DNA of 64,000 nt from Neodontobutis hainanensis (Eukaryota > Chordata > Actinopteri > Gobiiformes > Odontobutidae): the NCBI GenBank assembly GCA_024349245.1, contig JALDNG010000022.1:18356001-18420000 (forward strand), in the 5' to 3' direction. Shown here in pieces: positions 11,501-23,500 of the stretch; position 1 is the first letter of the stretch, and the number at the start of each line of letters is the position of its first letter. A program made the position numbers and the translations under genes. Under the pieces are notes generated by a model. That model saw only the letters and a list, made by a program, of their open reading frames with translations. It did not search any database and was not told where the DNA came from.

Positions 11501-14500
11501 GTGTCTGTGGCTCTGGTAAACCAATGTGTGAGAGTGTTTAGTAAATGTATTTGGTGATGGTCGGAGAGGCCGTAGGCGCAAAATGGCTGCCAGGTCTCTG
11601 TCAGTCTGCCTCAGGGCAGCTGTGGCTACAGATGTAGCTGACCACCTCCAGCGTGTGACTGTGGAGTGAATGAATAAGCGTCTTTGCTTCCCTCGGAAAA
11701 GTGCTATACAAATTTGATGTAATAATAATATCATGAGCCATAAACAATCATTTACTGGAAAATTGATGTTTCAAAGCCTCTTTTCACTGATAATCCCAGA
11801 GAAGTCATAAAAACGCTGAACAAAAGACAACTTTTTATCATCCTTTCAGCTTTGGCATCAAAATAGAATATAAAGTTTTATTAATTTAAGGTGTAGATGA
11901 AATCTTAAAGGTATTTTGAGTTGAAGAATCGTTCATTGAATCTTCCCTAAGTGCTTTATAGTTCTACAAAAAAGGCCGAATGAACTTAAGGCGAAGTTAG
12001 ATCTGGCTCAGAATTCGGTGTAATCTGCGGCTGATCTGTGAACAGGAAGTGTGCCGGGAGCAGCAGGGCATGCTGGGAAGCGGAGGAAGAGGCCATCTGT
12101 CCCAAAAAGCTGTAACAGAGCGTTGTGCCAAAACAAACATCCCACAAAAACACAAACAACACAGAGACTGCCCCGGGACTGGGTCAAAGTTACGAAGTCC
12201 GACTGAGGCTGCTGCAGACTCTAGGGGGCGCTAACTACATTTTACATAAACAATCATTTTAACATAGACCTCCTATCCTGTGACATGCTTTTGTATGTTT
12301 TTCTCATCCATATTCTAATGACTGCTGGAAATCCAATTATTTATGCTATTTTTTTGTCCTTTTCATCTGGAAAGACTGCATATTTAAACACAATCCAATG
12401 TTTTTTATCCTGATCATATCTTGCTGGCGACCCCGTATAACCTCCAGACAGAAGTTGTTAAACGATGGCCATCAGGAAGACGGAGCATCAGGATGATGAA
12501 GGATGATCAGCCCACAGCGGGGCTTTGTCCGGTCACACCTTGTTTTCAAAGGAGCGCTCCTATTGGTCGACACGAATTTTAACAACTAAACCAGGAAATG
12601 TGTTGATCTGCTGCAAAATACCTTTTATTTTACAGCAAAACAGCTCAAAAAAGAACAAAGTATTAGTGTTTTGTGGAAAATTTGCTGCAGCTGAGGAAGG
12701 GAGGGAGGGGAGGCAAAATCTAAACCAGGCAGTGCAGCTTTAGGAAAAACTGTTTCCACCTGAAAAGCATATTGTAATAAATCTTTTTTGAGTTTGTGAA
12801 CAACATAGCGTCGCCACTACGTCGTTGTAAACACATCAGTTAAGTTAAGTTTTCAATGGTAGAATTAGCATTAGCTTCAAACATCAAAAATAGTTTTACA
12901 TAATAGTTTTGACAAATGTCCCCAAAAAACAACTTGGTCATCAAGATGGAGTAGCCATAGCAATTAGCTAATGCACTAGCTTATGTTGTAGCTATTATGC
13001 TAAATAAGTTAATGTATCTGTTGTTTTTTGTTCGGTTGTGTTGTGCTCTTTCAGTGTGTTGTCTAGAAACGTTTTAATTAGCAGTTTTAGTTTGCTAACT
13101 CATTAAAATGAAGGGGAAAGGCCGTTACTTTAGGAATGATCTGTGAAAAAGCAGACATTAAGATGCCCATCACGTAAATTTAAAAGATTTTAATAGATGA
13201 GAATGTTTAGCGTATAAAAGCTCTGGCCCATCACATGCTTGCTCTCGAATAAGGGACGCTCACATTGCTCTACACAGGTGTTACACAGGTGTTACACAGG
13301 TGTTACACAGGTGTGCGGTTGTGTTGGGAGGCCTGGCACAGCTTCACTAGGTTCAGCAACACTAGGGTTTAAAGTTTGGCCTCTTCCCCGTCTACACTGA
13401 TGTCAACAAGGACGTAATGACTGCCTTTGTTGGATAGGACTTGGCAATGCTTTAGTAAGATGTTTGAAGTTTAAAGTCAACCTTTAACTTTGCTTTTATG
13501 TATTGTATTAGTATTTTGTGGAGGCGTTCTAGTCCAGTTTTACTTTTTAAATAAAGGTAAAACAGGACAGATAGTTATGCTGTTATTGTATCTGGGACCG
13601 TGGTAGAATAAATCAGATTACTTTGTGGTACTTTAAAATGATTAGCTGTCTGGCTGCTGTACTGTTTCTAAATAGATTAAGTACTTTTAGACAACCCTGT
13701 TCATTAAGCCTATTCCACAATACTGCATTTGCATTTTTTTCTCATATTTCACAGTCCTACTTTGTTTCTACTTCGGATTGAGCCAAAACAAAAACAAAGC
13801 CCATTGGTATTTTTTCAAGTAACCAACTCCGGACTATTCCTTCTTGTCTTCCCTTTTCCTCCCTCGTCCAAACCCCCGATAGAGACAGCGGTGAGTTTGT
13901 GATCGTGTCAGGATGTTGTTGTTTTTTCTGCGCAGATTAACCCCCCACACATCACAAATACAAAACTGTGGAGTAATCCTAGCGCGGCTGACCTACATCA
14001 AGACGCAGAAAACATACGCCGCGTGTGCTTTTCGTAATCCTCTCTGTTTAATCTGTGCTGCTGTTGCATAAGAGACCAACCGCTGGACAACGCCTCAGTA
14101 CGAACTACAGACCACTACTGCCACAGCGTTACAGAGAAACCCCAGTCCAGGCGTTCTGACAAACAGACATGAACAGGACATTAGGTGCATTTGACTTGAG
14201 TTTTTTATCTGCTCAAGTGAAATGCACCTAATCTTACACGTGAGTTAGATTTCAGCCTGACTTAAGTTCGACCTACAGTTCTTGGTCAAAGTAAAGGAAA
14301 CTGAGAATTCAAATGAGCCAGATTCTGCAGTTTGCTTTAAAATAATGGGAAATGGTAACCAGTCGTCTGTTTACAGATAATTGTTCCTAACTATGAGTGA
14401 AAAAAGGTTTTTGTGTTATCATTTATATTCTCTGAAAAATGGCCAAAAGAAATTCACAAATTCTGGCAGGGTATGTAAACTTATGAGCACAACTGTATGT

Positions 14501-17500
14501 ATACTGACCCCCCAACAATGATTTCATTAATGTAAACAGTTTAGGCTAAAGTCCTACTCTCTAAAAACACATTTATTTTAAAGTGTATTGAAGTATTGTA
14601 GTATAGGCTAACTTTATGCATGAGTTAAATGCATTGTAGCAAGGTAAACCATAAAAGAACAAGATTAAAAGATATGAGGTGTGATACATGAATGGATCAC
14701 AGAATGTAGAAAAACAATAAAAAACAACATATTAACCTGATAACTGAAAATGTTTCTGTTTTAAAGGGGCTCATCTCTACAGCTTGTGAACTTATGAGAC
14801 ACTTGAGTTTTTGTCCAACACTGTCCAACACTACTGTCCAACTCTCAGAAGTAAGAGTTTAGACTTGCAGTAAGATTTCGTTATTCGTCTGTTTTTGATG
14901 CACGTCGAGCTGTTCCAGCGTTCATCAATCACAGACGTTGGTTTAAAATCTCTGAAGCTTTCATTTATGGAGCACAGCAGCGTCGCACATTGAGTTTTCC
15001 TGCAGCGAGAGAACGGTTAAGTGTGAGGAGGTGGTGGGGCTGTGTCACTCACACTGTGACAGAAATTACACAGGAGCGTCACAGCGCGGTGTTAATTCAC
15101 GTTAATGATGACGTCCGTAAATACTGTGTGTCGTAAGTGAGGCTCCCAGCAGCGACCTGCGCACGACTCACTCACATTAAAGTTCTCTCTCAGATGTTGA
15201 GTCTCTTTAGGACAGCCGCTGAAGCAAGTCTTAAAGAATTAAACTGCCTGAATTTCTGCCAAACCTATAAGACTTATTCACAAGGGTTAATTTAGTAGAG
15301 TTAATATTGACAGTAGAAGTAACCACTGTGTCCACTTTAATCTTTAAATTGTACTCAAACCCTAATTGTGATCATGGCATAGGGAACATCTTTAGATGGG
15401 TTCAAGGTCACCCAACTTCAGTGATTGATAAAAACAAGTTTTAAAGACATGTATATATTTAAGTTTCTTATGTACTGACGAGGCATTGGAGGACTGCCAT
15501 AATCTCATGTTCACTGCCATACTCAAACCAAGTATATAAAAAAACTAAAATAGAGTGATAGAACATTGCAACAGTGAATTTTGTAATAGTAAATTAACTT
15601 TGTATGTAAGGATTGTTTTTTTAGGTATTTGAAATATCTCGGATGTGCAGAGAGAGGGCCAACCACAGACAGATATGGTCTAAATGTCTTTGTTTAAACA
15701 TCCTTAAACAGCTGCTATTCCAGATTCCTTCACATGGAGCCGCTTGTGTCATGCCTCAGTGGAGCTGATGGAGAGTGTGATGAAAGCTGGAGTTTAACAG
15801 TTCAACAGCAAAGTCACAAACTCATGAAGATGTTGAAGAGTTAAGAGATGTGTCATTAAAGTGTGTATTTAGTGTTTAATCTCATTGTCATTGAGATGTA
15901 TCCCTCACTTATAGACAGTCACCAGAGCAGAGTGGAAAATATTATACACACATTCCCTTTGAGGAATAAGACTTATCTATTTTAAAATGTTGTTATCCAT
16001 GAAGTATCGGTATCGTGATACTCAAGCTCAGTATCACTCAGGACTGAAAATTAGCATCTAGTAAAATCCTTAATAATAAAGTCTAGATGACATCTTAAGG
16101 TCTCATTTTACACTGCTGTTAGTTATTAAACTGTCAAACTAAATGCAAGACCAAAAACACATGAGGTAATTCTCTTCTAAGTTACTTTCTTCCCAGTCTG
16201 TAATGATAAAAGCCTTCTTTTATGAGACAACAGTGGCTGTTTCTGCAGTAATCACAGCCCCATAAGCACACTAAGCACCAGCTACACGCACGCCTTGGGG
16301 CTAATTTACATAAATCTATAAGTTTAATTAACACAACACAGTAGACAAGCGTAGGCCTTTGTAACTCAGTCCAGCTCAGTCACTGTTGCAGACAAATCCC
16401 CCAAAAAAGAGTAAAGATGAGCCTAACGTCTGTGAAATAATCCCTTTGTGAAACTGTTTGTTGCTGATGCTGGTTGAGCTGCTGCAGATGGCAACCAGGA
16501 AATGAGCAGCGGCGTAATGAAGATCGATGGCGAGCTCACAGTAAACCATTAACAGACCGGCGGTGTGTTTCCTGACAGTGTGAAGAGACAGTAAAGGCAG
16601 CACATGTTCGTCTTACCGCCACAGCCTCCAGGATCTGTTTGATGACGTGTGCGGCGTCTCTCTCGCTGTAATAACCACGCTCCACGATCCTGAAACACAC
16701 AAAGGCCACATGGTCACATGACACCTCCAGATGGAAACGTGAGCCTCCAGAAATGTCAGATTAACGACTCGAAGGGGCACCGTGAAGTACTCATGACTCT
16801 ATATGATACAACAGAAAAAGTAGAAAAACAGAAAACAGTTGTTGGGCCAAAGGAAGGACAAGAGGAAAACATCTGCGAAGGAAGTCACCCCAACTCAAAT
16901 CAATGATATGTGGGTAATGTATATAAAGATTAGGCATAGGACAGTTCTAGAAGATACTGACAGGCTGATAAACTTGAGTAAAAATAGAATTGTATAATTA
17001 TTACAGCAGCGTGATCTGAAGAAGAAGATATGTAATACTTTTGTATTTTGTAATAACACATGCAATATCTGACCCCACTTTGTCAGAGTAAAGGTAAAAA
17101 TTGAATTAGTTTATTTAACAAAGGGCTCTACACTTCCCTTGCACTGGTCAAACGGTTGCTTTTTTACAAAGTACAGCTGGCGTTGGTCAGTGGCCATTAA
17201 GTGTAAGTAACATGCATTTGTCTAAACGCAATCTTCAAACGAATAAATAAATAAATAAAAAAGAAAGAAAGAAGAAGAAAGAAATATCTATTTATTGGGT
17301 AGGAAATGAACAGATAATAGGCTTTTTTTTTTTTTTTTTTTACTTTTAGTTTGTTAAATAGTTTGTAGTGGACCAGATAATACAGATATATGTTAATATA
17401 TGTTATATAAATGTTTTTGGGATCATTTAACAAAATATAATATAACTGTGGCTATGCAATGTTAGATGGGACTAATTTAAGGTCCAGAGGAATAAGAAGG

Positions 17501-20500
17501 TGCTTTTGTGTTCACTTTCACTTATGAAAATTATCTAAGGGCGTTTTTTTTATATATATAGCGCTTTTCCACCTACTGTAGTAGGCACTCAAGGCGCTTT
17601 ACCAGTGTTACAGCTGGAACACCACTGGAGGCAAGGTGGGTTAAGTGTCTTGCCCAAGGACACAACGACAGTATGAACTGTAGAGGGAGCTTGTAGAATT
17701 AAGGCCAAGTGTCGGGGGGATCTGGCGAAAAAGAGAGCCATTTCTCATATCCATTGATTTCTTTTGTTTGTTTTTGTCCTTTAGGCTCATTCCTGGATTG
17801 AAAGCTGTGACCGTATGTGACCTACTGTATTTTGTTTAGCTGAATATGGTAAGTTATGGATAATGTCAATTGTTCATTTTATTCTATCACATGGAGTTAT
17901 TAACGTTATTAACGTTATTGTGATACACGCCGTTCTTTGTGACACTGAATATTACACGTTAACATTGCATTCATTAAAAAGTAAGCAATATATTGTGCAG
18001 CGCTAGTTTTATTTGTAAAATATATACAAATCTTCCAAATCATTAAATCCAGTGGGGCTTTAAACGCACTATTCCACCAGTTTCTTGGTTTTATTGATTT
18101 AGCCACAACAACAAGTGACTGAACAGAAAGGGTTTTGATGAGACCTTTGTTTTGAATATTCAGCCTCTGTCACTCAGTTTTCTCACAAATTTCACCCAAA
18201 GTCAAAACCTCCATTGAGCCTTACATCCTAAGAGTCGGACCTGTCCACTTGCCCTTTTCCTGGTTTTCCCCAAAGCTGCTGTGATTGGCCGACACAGATC
18301 CCATGATCCTCCCTAATACAGCTGTCTTTAGCAGAAGTTCAGTCCCTGCTGTCGGCTTGATTTATGAATTATAACAGCTTCATTTTCCAGAGTGACCTCA
18401 GTTGTCCTCAGGGCTCGCTCACACAGAAGCGTTTTTGATCAGAAATGATTATTTTAAATGGAGTAGCCCGAAAGAGTTGTAACACACCACTCGAGGGTCT
18501 TAAAAGTATAATCTATGGAACACTTAAGATAATTGATGCACTACAAAGATAGCCGTAAGTCAGAGAAAGAACTGGGCTAAAGACTGTGTCGTTAAAAAGA
18601 GCCCATGACAGACTGCATCAGAGATGCTGGTGGAATCTAGGCATCGAAAAAACTAGGAAAGCAGCTTGCTTTTGGATTAACTGTAGCCTTTTTAGGCCTG
18701 TTTTGTTTGAACTAACCACATGACTGAACACTTTTTTAATAAGACATTAACAAAGGTCTTCAATAACAAGACAAAGCAGAGCGCACCTGACAAACGGCTA
18801 TAACTTTACTCTTTTACGATTTTTGTACCGCTATATTAAAACTGAAAGCTTTTTACTGAACACAGTCTTCTTTGCACCACAGCAGAACGAGGACAGCCAA
18901 CAACAACTGCAGTTCTCTTACCAAACTGCTCCCGTTAAAGCCACTCTATCTTCAATCACTGCTTCCAACTAAATTCATTTCAAGGACAAAATGTTGACTT
19001 CCAACCAAAGTTAAGGTGGCGCTATGGCAACAAGATTTAATGAACCAGCAGAAGTTGGTGTTGTTTTCTGAGGATCTCCGCTCACATTTCCTGGAGTTAG
19101 CACTTGCTTAATGTAGACTGGCCAAGCCTAGATTTGGATCAGTGACTTAAAAACAACCTGTGTCTCAGTGTATTTGAGGTAAACAGTGTATCACCTGTCG
19201 AACAGCTCTCCTCCTGTGACCAGCTCCAAAACCAGAGCGATGTCTGTGTCCGTCTCAAAAATCTCCTTCAACTGGATCTGCAAAGAACAAACCGTGTAGA
19301 ACTGGGCAAAATGGTGACTCCCAATATCCCACAGTAAATGTAATGTTAGAGCAATATCTGCAATATCTGTAGCTGCAATATTGTTTTCCATGTACTTTTT
19401 TATACTTTATAAATAATCTTCAAGTGATAGTAACACACACTTTCTTGTGCACAATGTATAATGACAGATGCTGTGTGATGGTGAATACATTTTGAATAGA
19501 ATTGCCTTTTCAATTAATGCCTCAACTAAAACGGGAAGACAATAAAATACTTACAATGTTTGGGTGAGACAGACGTAGCAGGACCCCGATCTCAGTGCGA
19601 ACAATTTTCTTGTCAATCTGAAAAAGCCAAAATAAAACCACATTCACAAATCTTCATTAAGCTCCCAAGCTTTATATGTGGGTTTATATATCTGTACAAT
19701 CAAATAAAGACTTAAAAATAAAATATTTTATTCACACACACTGACCGTTTTCTTGAGGACTTTGACGGCGTAAGGTTTCTGCGTCTGCTTCTCTTCACAG
19801 CGATACACAACAGACGTAGCTCCTCTGTAGAAAACACAAAAGAATAGGATAACAGTTACATTTAATGGTTGGCGCGTCCAGATGCATTATGGGATCTGGT
19901 CTCTACTTGTCTCTACTGCTGACAATGTTGTGGTTGTACAAATGTACAACCATAAGTGACTTTGTTTTTACTCACATGGTTACTTTTGACTCAAAAGTAT
20001 CTTGTTTGAATAAATAAATAAATACATAAATAAATGGTGCAGAGTGGTTAGCACTCCTGCATCACAACAAGAAGGTCATGAGTTCAAAACCCGGCCGACT
20101 AAAACATTCTCGGCCAACTCCAGACTTTCTGTGAAGAGTCTGCATGTCCTCTACGTGTTACTGTGGGTTCTCTCCGGGTACTCCAGCTCCTCCCACCGTC
20201 CAAAGACATGTATGTACAGGTTAATTAGCAACTCTAAAGTGTCCCTAGTGAATGAATGTGAGAGTGAATGGTTGTCTGTCAATGTTTGTCTCTAAATGTC
20301 AGCCCTGCGACTAACTGGCCACTGTCCATCAACACCTGCTAAAAATAATTTGTCTGTACTAGGTTATAAAAAAATATATATATTTTGACACTAGCAAGTC
20401 TATTTTAACAATACAACTAATGGCGATTGAATTTAGTTCATTAAAAAAGGTACTGGGAAAATGTGCAATATACAATTACTATTTTAAATAAAAAAAATAC

Positions 20501-23500
20501 AAGGATCTGGACTAACTTCCACTCGTCAAAACAGAAGCTAAGTCAAATCTGTATCAAAGATTATAGCAGGTCTAAACCAGGTCTAAACCAAGAATAAACA
20601 GGTCTAAACTGGGACTAAACCAGGATTAAAGCGTTCTAAACTGGAACTTTGTTTGGAGAATTTCGAATGATTTTGACAGAAAAAAACAGGTCAAACAAGC
20701 CACCCCAAATGTCCCACCAGAGTGTCCTCTATACAGGGTTAGGAATGTATAAAAAAATGTTAGAAATAAATCTGGGAAATGATTAGACACACACAGAAAA
20801 GTGGTTATTATTGTGCACTCTTCGTTTGTTTATACTGGAAAGAAATAGACATCTAAAGCTCCACGGAACCCATTTCTGTTCCTATTTCTGCCCTGAGCAC
20901 TGCAGGAGAAGCACAGTCATGTTTTTAACACAATCCTGTTTAAAAAGGCTTAGGACATTTATGTAAACCCCCCAAAATAAAAGGACTTTATTCCTAACTT
21001 TCCTAACTTATTGGCTCTGTTTCCACTGGCTTTGTTCATGTCCCTGCAGGGCTACCGTATCTGTCCACATGCTCCACAAACTCCCAGGGAAGCATGGAAG
21101 TACACTGTCTGTTGATACAATGAATGTATTTAGCTTACATAAAGCGGATAAATTGATTTTCTACAAGATGAAGACATAGTCTGAAAGCTTAAAAACACAA
21201 GATTTCTTTGTTTCCTCACTTTCTCACTGTTATACCACTCAAATTTACTTAAAATATCAAAATAAGTAAAACAGACTTAGAGAAACTTATTCATGCTTTT
21301 ATCTGCAGCAGGTTAGATTATTGTACCGGGCTGCTCACTGAACGAGGGAAAAGACAGCTGCAGCTTCAGAACGCTGCTGCTCGGGTTCTAACCAAAACCA
21401 GGAAGTACAACCACATCAGTCCAGTTTTAAAATCTCTGCACTGGCTTCCTGTTGCTCAGAGAATAGACTTTAAAACAGCACTGCTGCTTTACAAGTCTCT
21501 AAATGGTTTAATTTTTCTGACAATTCCTTATAAACCTTCTCGGACTCTGAGAACATCTGGGACAGGCCTCCTCCTCGAGCCCAGAGTTAGAACTAAACCT
21601 GTTTCAGCAAAAACCTGGAGCAGCCTCAAGTTTAACAATGTTCAAGAAGAAGTTAAAAACCTTCCTCTTTAGCTCCGCCCACGGTTTTTTTTTTTATTCT
21701 GTATGTTTTTTTTCTAAATCTTGACTGTGTGCTTTAAAATGGTATTTTATTTCTGTGAAGCACTTTGAATTGCTATTATTATTGCATCACCCGCATGTTT
21801 TTCCAATTATTATTCAGGTTTCTAACCAATCATGAGAAAAGCAGACAGTAAAAGTGTTAAACTTAAAGATCTGAATTATTAATGTGAGATTGAGTTTTGA
21901 AAGGGAGTCAATGTAAGTCAGACCTCTTGGAGACGACCCCTACTTCTGTTCTCTAGAGAGTTTCCAACCAGGATGCGGGCTAACTCAGGGCTCTTGTATT
22001 TACTCTTCTTCTCTTCCTCTTTCCTCTAATGACTTCTCCCACAGAGCCGTGTTTCTACAGAAGCCCGTCCTGGCTGGTTGTTTTGCACTGGGCTCTGTTT
22101 CCTCCATCTGTCCCGGCAGAATAACAGATCCCCCTTTCACACACACACACACACACACATCACCAGCATCCCGTCACCGCCACATGGTCCCCACAGGTCG
22201 CCATGGCAACAGGACACCTGGTAACCGGGCTGGTGTTAATGGCGCGCTCACACGATAATGAATATTTTCTAACCACAAATGTCAGAAATGTCCTGAAAAC
22301 CAGATTGAGGTTCAGTTTAGCAGGTCTCTTCGGGTCACACTGAGACTAAGGAAGCATCACGTTCATGTTTGTTAATGGGATAAATAGATAAAGTAATAAG
22401 ACTGAATGCAAGATGTTGTATTACGAGGCATTTGCTGTTCAATATAAATTGTGTTGTTGAGTCCTGCCACACAATGCTATTTCATTACAATGTACCACTA
22501 AAGGAGTCAGCAGCGGAAGTAACAGAAGAGAGCTCTGAACGATTAAAACGAAGCAGAACAATAGCTCAGAGTTATGGGAAATCAATAATGTATCAGGTGA
22601 CTGCATAACTATCATGTGTTTAATGCACAGCAGTGTTTACATATGTAAACTAGCCATGTGCTTTGTGGTTTTGTATTTACCTACTGCTTTTGAGCCATTT
22701 TCACAACATGTCTAATGAGACCCATGGAAAGGAGCAATAATGGTGCTTATGGATACTCTATAGATGGAGAGGAAACTATCAACATGGATCAAACAAGGAT
22801 TTCTCAAAAATGCACAACTTCATTCAGACATCCCTTTAAATCAATTTAAAAAAAATCTAAACTTAGTGAAAGTGGGTCATACATTTCAGCAGAGAGACTA
22901 ACTCCAGACAGACCAAACACTATAGCCTACATTCTTTACCTCCAGATGCATTGAGACATGCTATTTCTACCGTTTGTCTTCATTTTGAAGTTACTCCACA
23001 GGAGTTCAGACACTCGCATTAAATAAATTCAATGTTTGCATCATTAGCTCCCAACAGTTAGTGTTGGATGCAACTATGACCAGACAGATATTGAGGACAA
23101 GAATTAATACAACGCCATCCAATGGTAGAAAATCGTACAAGGCTAATGGTTAAGTATTTGTTGATGCCTTTTTGGGAATGTTGGATATGTTAATCTAATA
23201 ACACGTTTACATTTAAACAGATTTATATATATATGTGTATATATATAAATACTAATGCTAAAACGGTATTATTTCACGGATTTTTTACAGTATTTTTTCT
23301 GAAAATATATTTATTTATATATTTATATTTTTATATTTAGGCTTCAATGAACCTGTTCAAAGGGCGAGTTTGAGTCTTTAATTCAGTTTGTTGTGACACT
23401 AGGTCCCTTCAGATGAATGTTTTACTGTTTACATGTTTGTTAAAGCGGTCCAGACCTGCCCAGCTCGGTGCCCAGGTTGTAGACCTCCTCCACGGTCCCG

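Noticed and set aside
15105..15115. CRE-like ATGACGTC in camk4 intron 5
   Set aside because: A single short match far from any promoter is expected by chance.
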